NCBI GenBank assembly: GCA_014378805.1
Contig: JACMMY010000216.1
Location: 1-12,805, forward strand
Direction: 5' to 3'
Length of the DNA stretch: 12,805 bases
Source: Moraxellaceae bacterium
Lineage (GTDB): Bacteria > Pseudomonadota > Gammaproteobacteria > Pseudomonadales > Moraxellaceae
Shown here: in pieces, positions 6,760 to 12,805 of the stretch
Layout: each line of letters opens with the position of its first letter
Numbering within the stretch: the stretch's first letter is position 1
Notes under the pieces: model-generated
Told to the model about the DNA's origin: nothing
Database searches by the model: none
Seen by the model: only the letters and a program-made list of their open reading frames with translations
Translations under genes and position numbers: made by a program

Positions 6760-7635
6760 ATGAGTGCAATCGTCAACCTGCCGATTACTGACTGGCAACA
6801 GTTTTTTTCTGCTGAATTTCAGGATCAAGCGATTCGAGCGCTTGAACAAGGTGATGTGCTTGTTTTCCCAAATTTAAGCTTTGAGATGAGTGAGAGTGAG
6901 AAGCAGTTTTTGTCGCCAACAATTATTGGCAAAAGCAAAAATGTGAGTTTTGATATTAATACCAACACGTTGCAGGGCAGTAGTGTTGATGAGAGTGCGA
7001 CTGTCTTATTGCAGCAAATGATGCATCGCTATGCGATTCTGAGTAAAGGTTTAATGCACCATTTATTCCCAAAATATCAACAAGATCTGATTCAGTCACG
7101 TACCAGTTATCGTCCTTTAGAAATTGCAGGACGGACGACATCTTGGCGTAAAGATGATACACGTCTACATGTTGATAGCTTTCCCGCAACACCTGTTCAA
7201 GACAAGCGAATCTTGCGGGTGTTTACCAATGTAAACCCTGTGGGTAAGCCGCGTTCATGGCGTGTGGGTGAACATTTTGAAAAAGTCGCGCAACGTTTTT
7301 TGCCTAATATTGCTGGCCCTGCGTGGGGTGTTCGCGGTTTTTTACATTCGGTTGGATTAACAAAGAGTCTTCGAAGTGCCTATGATCATTACATGTTGCG
7401 GATGCATGACAGCATGAAAGCCGATCTTGAATACCAAGCGACCGTTGATCATTTGGCCTATGATTTTCCAGCCGGCAGTACATGGATTGTATTTACCGAC
7501 CATGTTTCTCATGCGGCAATGGCAGGACAGTTCATGTTTGAACAAACTTTTTATTTACCTGTTACAGCGATGCATGATGAACTGCAGGCGCCGCAGCGGA
7601 TTTTGGAGCGGATGACGCAAAAAGTACTGATTTAA
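6760..7635 (+). CDS. kdoO: Kdo 3-hydroxylase (Fe(II)/2-oxoglutarate dioxygenase, KdoO-type)
   Basis: This 291-residue protein matches my recollection of the Kdo hydroxylase family. These dioxygenases convert the outer 3-deoxy-D-manno-oct-2-ulosonic acid (Kdo) of the lipopolysaccharide inner core to Ko. Acinetobacter lipooligosaccharide is known to contain Ko. Visible features are SYRPLEIAGRTTSWRKDDTR (116-135), the iron-binding HxD His137-Val-Asp139 in RLHVDSFPATP, the RVFTNVNP segment (153-160), and a distal DHVSHAAMAGQFMFEQTFYLP-type region (247-267) in which His248 or His251 would be the third iron ligand. No signal peptide is seen, so it should act at the cytoplasmic side, where lipid A-Kdo is made. 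A modest TGAG lies eight bases before the ATG. Enzyme class is confident; substrate specificity rests on family resemblance. Confidence 0.85.
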   Translation: MSAIVNLPITDWQQFFSAEFQDQAIRALEQGDVLVFPNLSFEMSESEKQFLSPTIIGKSKNVSFDINTNTLQGSSVDESATVLLQQMMHRYAILSKGLMHHLFPKYQQDLIQSRTSYRPLEIAGRTTSWRKDDTRLHVDSFPATPVQDKRILRVFTNVNPVGKPRSWRVGEHFEKVAQRFLPNIAGPAWGVRGFLHSVGLTKSLRSAYDHYMLRMHDSMKADLEYQATVDHLAYDFPAGSTWIVFTDHVSHAAMAGQFMFEQTFYLPVTAMHDELQAPQRILERMTQKVLI

Positions 7636-7636
7636 A

Positions 7637-7683
7637 GTGTGAACAAAAAAAACGCGCCAAGTGCGCGTTTTTTTTGTTCACAC
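7637..7683. terminator. Perfect 21-bp-arm bidirectional intrinsic terminator
   Basis: Positions 7637-7657 and 7663-7683 are perfect reverse complements around the 5-base loop CAAGT. The inner CGCGC/GCGCG is flanked by A8 (7645-7652) and T8 (7668-7675), so each strand shows a GC stem followed by a U8 tract. The outer GTGTGAAC/GTTCACAC extends the pairing. It starts two bases after the Kdo hydroxylase stop and lies 24 bases beyond the convergent mltF stop, serving both genes. Confidence 0.95.
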
Positions 7684-7707
7684 GAAAGTGATCGGTTAGG
7701 TCAGAGA

Positions 7708-8955
7708 TTAGACTTGTGCCAAGTTGCGATCTTGTTTCATCGCTTCTAAGTAGCCACGAATGCGCGTCACGTAGTGAATGCATTGACCATATTGCGAGTT
7801 AGATGCAGCATGAGAGGTTAAGTATTGATAGGTATCTGCCCAATTATTTGGGTTTTTACCCGCTTTTTTCAATGCATTACGCACACGATCAACGTTACCG
7901 CTACCCATGTTATACGCTGCTAGAGAGAACCATAGACGATCTGGATCTGGAATGCTGGCGTATTGCTTTAGCATTAACTGAAGATATTTAGCGCCGCCCT
8001 TAATGCTTTGTGCAGGATCATTCCGATTACTTATCCCCATTTCTTTTGCAGTCACTTGAGTCAGCATCATCAAGCCACTTACGCCAGTTGGCGAAATTGC
8101 AGTTGCTACAAGATGTGACTCTTGATAACTAACGGCTGCTAGAAGCTGCCAATCCAAGTTTTGCTGTTTCGCATTCATTTGGAACGATGCTTTCAAAATC
8201 GGTAAACGTGTATTCAATGCTTTACTGAATGCAATTTTTTCAACTTGGTCATTCATTAAACTACGGTTATAAAACGAAGCCAGTTGTTTGGTACTACCCA
8301 TTTGACGTTGATCACATACAAACCCATGACCACTACTCACGAGTGGATCTGCGGCGTTACGGAAAGACCAGTTCACTGCAGTGTTCAAACCTTGGCTACT
8401 CAGCGTTTTGCTATTGCCACAGCTCAGGTCTACTGATGCAAGTGCTTTCGCTTGCAATTGAGCGTTAGTCGCTGTTGTTAATGCGATATCTGCTTTACCT
8501 TGCTTAACGGCATTAAGTGCGGCGGCAGTGCTTGCAACTTGTCGGAACTCAAGGTTTACGCGCAAGTCACGTGAAAATTCACGTGACATTTCATAGCCGA
8601 AGCCATGTAGAAAGCTATCGCTTTTAAAAAATGTACTATCACCAGCAACACTCACAACACGTAGCTTATGACTTTCGATGACTTGATCGAGTTGCGTTGT
8701 ATCACTAAAGCCTTGTAATGCAAGACCCGCAGTAATAACACTAACAACAAAAATCGGTTTTTTAACAATGCTGTGATTGATCAGTGATCTTAATGAGAAG
8801 TTCGTCGTTGGTTGATCAATTTGATCAGTAAGTAAATTCGCGGTTAAATTTTTCGTCGTTACGTTTAAAGTTGTATTCTGTTCTAAATGAGATGTTTTAC
8901 TGTTTAAAGAAAAAAAAGCATAGCTAAAGGCTAACCAATCGGAAATGGGGCGCAT
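7708..8955 (-). CDS. mltF: MltF-like membrane-bound lytic transglycosylase
   Basis: Lytic transglycosylases cleave the MurNAc-GlcNAc bond of peptidoglycan and form 1,6-anhydroMurNAc. The order here is MltF-like: an amino-acid-binding-protein-like (SBP_bac_3) domain at about residues 97-240, including LRVVSVAGDSTFF and KQGKADIALTTAT, then an SLT domain at about 262-400. Catalytic Glu279 lies in SYQESHL, followed by SPTGVSGLMMLT (288-299) and AAYNMG (346-351). I chose the ATG at 8955 (415 residues) because GGAG lies six bases upstream on the minus strand; the frame stays open to a GTG at 9048, but nothing supports that. Oddly, about 65 mostly polar residues precede the single hydrophobic segment (66-82), so it looks like a signal anchor rather than an N-terminal signal peptide. 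Confidence 0.88.
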   Translation of the reverse strand: MRPISDWLAFSYAFFSLNSKTSHLEQNTTLNVTTKNLTANLLTDQIDQPTTNFSLRSLINHSIVKKPIFVVSVITAGLALQGFSDTTQLDQVIESHKLRVVSVAGDSTFFKSDSFLHGFGYEMSREFSRDLRVNLEFRQVASTAAALNAVKQGKADIALTTATNAQLQAKALASVDLSCGNSKTLSSQGLNTAVNWSFRNAADPLVSSGHGFVCDQRQMGSTKQLASFYNRSLMNDQVEKIAFSKALNTRLPILKASFQMNAKQQNLDWQLLAAVSYQESHLVATAISPTGVSGLMMLTQVTAKEMGISNRNDPAQSIKGGAKYLQLMLKQYASIPDPDRLWFSLAAYNMGSGNVDRVRNALKKAGKNPNNWADTYQYLTSHAASNSQYGQCIHYVTRIRGYLEAMKQDRNLAQV

Positions 8956-8982
8956 GTGTGTCTCCAGCAGACGGTATCGGAA

Positions 8983-9015
8983 CGATGCAATGAAAGAAAA
9001 AAGTGCATCGTGCAC
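8983..9015 (-). promoter_or_regulatory. Possible attenuator in the mltF leader
   Basis: On the minus strand, GTGCA-CGA-TGCAC (plus 9003-9015) is immediately followed by TTTTTT (plus 8997-9002), a short intrinsic-terminator-like hairpin about 40 bases before the mltF start codon. The CGATGCA inside this hairpin (plus 9004-9010) is also the exact complement of TGCATCG further downstream (plus 8983-8989). The alternative 7-bp pairing would dissolve the terminator stem. A further CGATGC copy (plus 9032-9037) lies upstream. The stem is short, so regulation is only a hypothesis. Confidence 0.35.
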
Positions 9016-9072
9016 GGTAAGGCTCGGTTCGGCATCGCATAGCGTCACAAGTGACGGTATCTAAGTGCGTGC

Positions 9073-9101
9073 ATTATGCCCATGTAGTACAAGATTGTCT
9101 T
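9073..9101 (-). promoter_or_regulatory. Predicted promoter of mltF
   Basis: On the minus strand, AAGACA (plus 9096-9101) and CATAAT (plus 9073-9078) are separated by 17 bases, matching four and five of six consensus positions. This would give a leader of about 110 bases, which contains the possible attenuator and the 9-base direct repeat GACGGTATC (plus 8970-8978 and 9053-9061). Confidence 0.4.
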
Positions 9102-9515
9102 GTTTTTTGTGACGAACGGTATGTTTTTCGAGCTACATGTAACGATTGAGTAATGGGTTTGGGTGAAATATATGCAATTTATGTTTAATTAAGTTATTGT
9201 TTTTATTGTTCTATATTTATATTAAAATATGTTTTGCTTAAAATATGATCTGTAACAAGGTGTGTATTTTATTTTAATAAATATTTGCTGAAACGACAAA
9301 AAACCTTTCACTATTGAGATATTGCTTACATTGTTTGGCGCTTTTATCTGCCGTTTGGTGGGTGAGAGTGGACGTTATTGATCGATAATTGTCTTGTTAT
9401 GTTGAGTTTTGGCATTAGTATTATAGTAATCATCCTAGAAAATATTAGAAGGCATCATCGTTTAGATGACTGTTTAACACAGTAGAATGTACTAAATGCT
9501 CACTAGATAAAATAC
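9102..9515. other. AT-rich intergenic region between mltF and the greB remnant
   Basis: No credible open reading frame is seen on either strand. The left half is strongly AT-rich, with TTTAATTAAG and long T/A stretches; the right half is more mixed. Small symmetric elements are present: TCATC/GATGA around GTTTA near 9458-9472, and an imperfect palindrome centred on TTGATCGAT near 9379. A weak promoter-like pair, TTGTTA (9394-9399) and TATTAT (9419-9424), has a long 19-base spacer and could drive greB. It is about 450 bases from the mltF start to greB, long for this otherwise compact region. Confidence 0.5.
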
Positions 9516-9668
9516 ATGAAGTCGAAGTTGATTACGCGAGATGGCTTTGAATTACTCAAAAAAGAGTTGGATTATCTATGGAAAGAACATCGTCCTGATA
9601 TCACGAGAAAAGTTTCATGGGCAGCGAGTTTAGGCGATCGTAGTGAAAATGCAGATTCGACTTTATAA
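9516..9668 (+). pseudogene. greB: Truncated greB (transcript cleavage factor), 5' fragment only
   Basis: The 50 codons begin MKSKLITRDGFELLKKEL and continue through KVSWAASLGDRSENAD, aligning without gaps to residues 1-47 of E. coli GreB as I remember it (MKTPLVTREGYEKLKQEL...SLGDRSENADYQYNKK). After Asp47 (codon 9654-9656) the match ends abruptly: SerThrLeu and a TAA follow instead of the expected YQYNKKRLRE. The fragment keeps the first helix of the coiled-coil and its tip, including the acidic Asp41 and Glu44 that position Mg2+ in the RNA polymerase active site. It lacks the second helix and the whole C-terminal domain needed to bind the polymerase, so it cannot be a functional Gre factor. 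The rest of greB is not in the remaining 3.1 kb. The break is best explained by insertion of the DNA that follows. Confidence 0.9.
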
Positions 9669-9849
9669 CCCTAATTTACATACTATTAAATAAATATATA
9701 ATTAGATTCAATTAGTTATTTAAAGTATTTGTACTATTTTGACATACTATCTGTTTTGCTTTTTGAGCGAAATTGTAAGTGCTGAATGAACAAGGTTGTC
9801 GCCACAAAAAAATTATGATAAAAAAATTATTTGCCGATTAATTATAAAA
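9657..9849. other. Left end of acquired DNA: AT-rich leader with short direct repeats
   Basis: From 9657 the sequence is no longer greB. ACATACTAT occurs twice (9678-9686 and 9742-9750), with a related GTACTAT at 9731-9737. Such short spaced repeats near an element end can be transposase or recombinase binding sites, but no known terminal repeat is recognised. TTGACA (9739-9744) is a perfect -35, but no good -10 lies 16-18 bases downstream. AAAAAAATTAT occurs twice (9806-9816 and 9820-9830). A 10-codon frame (ATG 9786 to TGA 9816-9818) runs into the first A7 tract. Confidence 0.4.
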
Positions 9850-11136
9850 ATGACTGACAATAATTTTGAACTCGTAGAGAATCCTGATTACGAAGATTTT
9901 AATCTTGAAATGTTACATGACTATTGGAGTTTTAAAGATGCAGGGCATCGTAAATTTACTTACACTGTCAAGGCGTTATTGAATAAATATGACCTTAAAA
10001 CATCAGATAAGTTGGTAAGGATTATTAGACATAGTGGTCATTTGGGGTTCAAAAAATTATTAGATTGTAAGAGGTGTTATAAAACTTTCAACGTATATAC
10101 GCGCAAAGACATTGATTTTGATAAACGTCATTGGTTTAGCACGCAACTGATTTGTGGATATTGTCGCAAACTCGCTGTTGAGCTTCATGTGAAAGAAAAT
10201 TTAGTCGAATTTAAGCAGTTCATACCTGTAGATCAACAAATCGAGAATCAACCTCCAACGGCTGAACTTAAATATTTAGAAAAAATATTTCTATATTCAT
10301 TGCTTACGAATGTCAAAATAGTAGGGAAGAACTCCATTCCACCTCAAGAATGGAGCACATTCAAAGAAGTGGAAGCTAATGGTTTGCAGTATATATTAAA
10401 AAATATAATTGAAAAACGTTATATTATTAATATAAATCAATATGATATATTCGCCGAGAAGCAAAATGAACTACGGAAATTGTATAATAAATCTGAGAGC
10501 CAGTTGAGTGGCGAATTAAAAGATGAGATTAACTATTATTTGAGGTTAAGTTTTAATAGTGAAATTAATGTTGAGATGCCTAAGGGTTTTAATAGTTTCG
10601 AAGATTGGATTGAAAAACTCTATGAAGAAATAATTGAAGAAAAGCTATTAGTTTCTGATTACAAAGAATTAGAAAAATACATTTTAAATAAACGCTTATT
10701 AGAAGTCTACTCCTTGCTTGATTACGTTTGTCAGCTAAAAAGTATACCTGTTAAGAAAAATAATGCCTTTGAACTTGATCTGATGAGAATGTTATTAAAA
10801 TATGATTTGCAACATGTATTAGCCATATTTATGTATATGGCTAAACAAACAGCAGCTGATTTGTATGATATGAGCCAAAAGGTTTTTGATGTTAAGGTGT
10901 TCATGAAAGAACCAATCTTTGGAAGACACCTTGCTTCTTATTTGGATCATCTTGAAAGGAAAAATGAAAAGCCGAAATATCCACGTCAGCTCCCTGAAAA
11001 TTGGACTTATTCAGAGATTGAACTATTCGTTAGTTCACAAATCATAGGGAATTATGAAAAATGGGAAAAGTTTACACCTCACGAAGTTTTATCACTTTGG
11101 ATGGAAGCAAAGGGTGTTGAGTTGACTGAAGAATAA
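9850..11136 (+). CDS. Uncharacterised protein with a CxxC...CxxC zinc-ribbon-like motif, upstream of mod
   Basis: I do not recognise this family. From ATG 9850 it has 428 residues. Residues about 20-65 are helical and could form a helix-turn-helix-like unit (KFTYTVKALLNKYDLKTSDK). Cys73-x2-Cys76 (LDCKRCYKTF) and Cys102-x2-Cys105 (LICGYCRKL), 25 residues apart, look like a four-cysteine zinc site. The remaining ~300 residues are rich in Lys, Glu, Ile, Leu and Tyr and appear mostly alpha-helical, with no signal peptide, membrane span or nucleotide-binding motif seen. The start is uncertain: there is no Shine-Dalgarno before 9850, and the frame is open back to a TTG at 9796 that abuts AAGG. Base and codon use is visibly AT-richer than in the core genes. 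Its place between the greB break and a methyltransferase suggests a defence or regulatory role, by association only. Confidence 0.75.
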   Translation: MTDNNFELVENPDYEDFNLEMLHDYWSFKDAGHRKFTYTVKALLNKYDLKTSDKLVRIIRHSGHLGFKKLLDCKRCYKTFNVYTRKDIDFDKRHWFSTQLICGYCRKLAVELHVKENLVEFKQFIPVDQQIENQPPTAELKYLEKIFLYSLLTNVKIVGKNSIPPQEWSTFKEVEANGLQYILKNIIEKRYIININQYDIFAEKQNELRKLYNKSESQLSGELKDEINYYLRLSFNSEINVEMPKGFNSFEDWIEKLYEEIIEEKLLVSDYKELEKYILNKRLLEVYSLLDYVCQLKSIPVKKNNAFELDLMRMLLKYDLQHVLAIFMYMAKQTAADLYDMSQKVFDVKVFMKEPIFGRHLASYLDHLERKNEKPKYPRQLPENWTYSEIELFVSSQIIGNYEKWEKFTPHEVLSLWMEAKGVELTEE

Positions 11137-11149
11137 AGGATTAAGAAAT

Positions 11150-11170
11150 AAAAATACGCATGATTTTTTT
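11150..11170 (+). terminator. Weak hairpin with T7 after the zinc-ribbon gene
   Basis: AAAAAT (11150-11155) can pair with ATTTTT (11163-11168) around ACGCATG, ending in a run of seven T (11164-11170). The stem is all A-T, so it is a weak terminator at best. It may separate the upstream gene from mod, which starts about 90 bases later in an AT-rich stretch where I see no convincing promoter. Confidence 0.25.
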
Positions 11171-11259
11171 GTATCGTTATATATATTGTTGGAAGCTTTT
11201 CTTTTCATTGTTTTTATTTGCTAACATAAGGCAATATTTATCATTTGTTCAGTGATGTT

Positions 11260-12795
11260 ATGCCTTTACTAGATTGGGTCAATCGAAACCAAGCTGAAGA
11301 AACAGCAACGCATGTTCCATACCATTTATTAAAATTTGAAAAGTCTTATGGTGATGAGCAACAAGCGAAAGAAAACTTAATCATTCAAGGTGATAATTTA
11401 CAGGCACTCAAAGCACTTTTACCGCTGTATGGCGGTCAAGTGAAATGTATTTTTATTGACCCACCATACAACACTCAATCTGCTTTTGAGCATTACGATG
11501 ACAAATTGGAACATGCTCAATGGCTGTCTATGATGTATCCACGCCTGCAACTACTCAAGGACCTTCTAGCTGAAGATGGTTCTATTTGGATTACGCTTGA
11601 TGATAATGAAGCACACTACCTGAAAGTGTTGTGTGATGAGGTTTTCAATAGGAAGAACTTCGTCGCCAATAGTATATGGCAAAAAAAATATTCACCTCAA
11701 AATGATGCGAAATGGTTAAGCGATAATCACGATCATATTTTGATTTATGCTAAAAATAAAGATACATGGCGACCTAATTTATTGCCTCGTACAGAAGAAA
11801 TGAATGCACGCTATAAAAATCCTGATAACGATCCACGCGGGCTGTGGAAACCATCTGATTTTTCAGTAAAAACTTTCGCAGAATCGGGTAATTATGAAAT
11901 TAAGACGCCTTCTGGACGAATAGTAACTCCTCCTGAAAGTCGGGCATGGGGTAGTAATCAAGATGAATTTAAGCGTTTAGTTGAAGATAATAGAATTTGG
12001 TTTGGTACAACTGGAAATAATGTGCCATCCCTGAAGAAGTTTTTGAGTGAAGTGCAAGATGGATCAACTTCATTAACCATCTGGACATACGGTGAGGTTG
12101 GACATAATCAAGATGCAAAAAAAGAAATAAAACTTTTTAATTCAGCGGATGTGTTTGATACGCCAAAACCTGAAAAACTTATACAAAGAATTCTAACAAT
12201 GGCATCGAATCAAAATGACATTGTTCTCGACTCCTTCTTAGGTTCAGGCACAACTGCTGCTGTAGCTCATAAAATGGGGCGACGTTTTATTGGTATTGAA
12301 ATGGGCGAACATGCAAAAACCCATGTTATTCCACGACTGGAAAAAGTGATTCAAGGCGAACAAGGTGGTATCTCTGCATCTGTAAATTGGCAAGGCGGTG
12401 GCGGCTTTAGTTTCTATACTTTAGGTAGCCCAGTCTTTGATGACCAGGGCTTCTTAAATGCCGATGTCAAGTTTAAAGACCTTGCCAGTTATGTATGGTG
12501 GTTAGAAACAAAAGCAGCTTTAAATCAAACCGAACAGTTTGATAATCCATTCTTAGGTATTCATGAAGGCACAGCCTACTACTTACTGTATAACGGTATT
12601 TTGGGTGATAGACGACCAAATGGCGGTAACGTGCTTACCTTACCGATTTTGAACTATTTGAATGAATGCCATGCTCATGAGGGCAAACGTGTGATTATCG
12701 GTGAAGCATCACGTTTAGGTGCTGCGCGCCTAGAAGCATTAAACATTGAGTTTAAACAAATTCCATATTCACTTTATGGCAATAAAGCTAAGTAA
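11260..12795 (+). CDS. Site-specific DNA methyltransferase, type III Mod-like (beta class)
   Basis: An S-adenosylmethionine-dependent DNA methyltransferase that most likely methylates adenine N6. From ATG 11260 it has 511 residues and opens MPLLDWVNRNQA, a typical start for this family. Upstream in-frame TTG 11245 would add five residues, but AGTGA seven bases before the ATG favours 11260. Motif IV, DPPYNT, is at 67-72 (IFIDPPYNT), preceded by LIIQGDNLQAL (40-50). Motif I, the AdoMet-binding DSFLGSGTTAAVAHKMGR, is at about 324-341. The order IV then I, with the ~250 residues between holding the presumed target-recognition domain, is that of beta-class enzymes including type III Mod. The C-terminal domain (GFLNADVKFKDLASYVWWLE, then GIHEGTAYYLLYNGILG) is one I associate with mod genes followed by a helicase-nuclease res gene. 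The stop at 12795 is followed by AAGGAT-like sequence, suggesting another gene just past the window. Confidence 0.9.
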   Translation: MPLLDWVNRNQAEETATHVPYHLLKFEKSYGDEQQAKENLIIQGDNLQALKALLPLYGGQVKCIFIDPPYNTQSAFEHYDDKLEHAQWLSMMYPRLQLLKDLLAEDGSIWITLDDNEAHYLKVLCDEVFNRKNFVANSIWQKKYSPQNDAKWLSDNHDHILIYAKNKDTWRPNLLPRTEEMNARYKNPDNDPRGLWKPSDFSVKTFAESGNYEIKTPSGRIVTPPESRAWGSNQDEFKRLVEDNRIWFGTTGNNVPSLKKFLSEVQDGSTSLTIWTYGEVGHNQDAKKEIKLFNSADVFDTPKPEKLIQRILTMASNQNDIVLDSFLGSGTTAAVAHKMGRRFIGIEMGEHAKTHVIPRLEKVIQGEQGGISASVNWQGGGGFSFYTLGSPVFDDQGFLNADVKFKDLASYVWWLETKAALNQTEQFDNPFLGIHEGTAYYLLYNGILGDRRPNGGNVLTLPILNYLNECHAHEGKRVIIGEASRLGAARLEALNIEFKQIPYSLYGNKAK

Positions 12796-12805
12796 GGATT
12801 ACGCA

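Noticed and set aside
7637..7683. Perfect inverted repeat considered as an insertion-sequence end or attachment site
   Set aside because: Its GC core, A8/T8 flanks and position between two convergent stop codons fit a bidirectional intrinsic terminator completely.
8956..9048. N-terminal extension of MltF to GTG 9048
   Set aside because: It lacks a ribosome-binding site, reads through the possible attenuator hairpin and the predicted leader, and adds no recognisable signal sequence, whereas ATG 8955 has GGAG at ideal spacing.
9516..9668. Possibility that the 50-codon greB fragment is a genuine small protein (a mini-Gre regulator)
   Set aside because: It keeps only the first coiled-coil helix and tip, ends with three unrelated residues, and has no ribosome-binding site adapted to a short form; truncation by inserted DNA is simpler. 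It might still be transcribed.
11245..11259. TTG 11245 as the start of mod
   Set aside because: It adds only five residues; the family typically begins at the Met-Pro-Leu-Leu-Asp-Trp sequence that starts at ATG 11260.
1..12805. Search for CRISPR arrays, tRNA or rRNA genes and insertion sequences
   Set aside because: No regularly spaced repeats, tRNA-like cloverleaf ends, rRNA-like segments or transposase genes were seen by eye in any part of the window.

Overview
The window looks like the chromosome of a gammaproteobacterium, most likely Acinetobacter or a close Moraxellaceae relative. This rests on protein-level recognition and gene order. The rsmI / lpoA-like / yraN / dolP-like order matches the well-known gammaproteobacterial cluster, the LpoA-like protein is short, there is a SutA-like acidic RNA polymerase-binding protein, and there is a Kdo hydroxylase. 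No database search was possible, so the genus is an inference.

Layout. Positions 1-826 hold the C-terminal two thirds of a UbiH/UbiF-family FAD hydroxylase that enters from the left. A 250-base spacer carries a stem-loop and a promoter for a SutA-like gene (1076-1381), which converges on rsmI (minus strand, 1443-2279) across a symmetric hairpin. Divergent from rsmI runs a rightward envelope cluster: lpoA-like (2443-3378), yraN (3412-3816), a dolP-like BON lipoprotein (3968-4756) and a lipoprotein esterase (4811-5731). A carboxylesterase (minus, 5860-6531) converges on it. Next come a Kdo 3-hydroxylase (6760-7635) and an MltF-like lytic transglycosylase (minus, 7708-8955), separated by a perfect 21-bp-arm bidirectional terminator.

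The right third is different. After 450 bases of AT-rich non-coding DNA, the transcript-cleavage factor gene greB starts at 9516. It matches GreB only through residue 47 and then runs into unrelated AT-rich sequence with a stop three codons later. I read this as the left boundary of an acquired island. The island begins with an uncharacterised protein of about 430 residues with a CxxC...CxxC zinc-ribbon-like motif (about 9850-11136). It is followed by a beta-class DNA methyltransferase resembling type III Mod subunits (11260-12795). A restriction (Res) subunit, if present, would lie beyond the right edge.

How the genes fit together. The left two thirds is core genome, much of it concerned with the envelope: a peptidoglycan synthase activator, an outer-membrane integrity lipoprotein, peptidoglycan cleavage and lipid A-core Kdo modification, plus translation fidelity (RsmI) and slow-growth transcription (SutA). 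The right end is an accessory, probably anti-phage, restriction-modification island that broke greB. The parts most worth following up are the zinc-ribbon protein upstream of mod, the exact greB junction, and a possible attenuator in the mltF leader.
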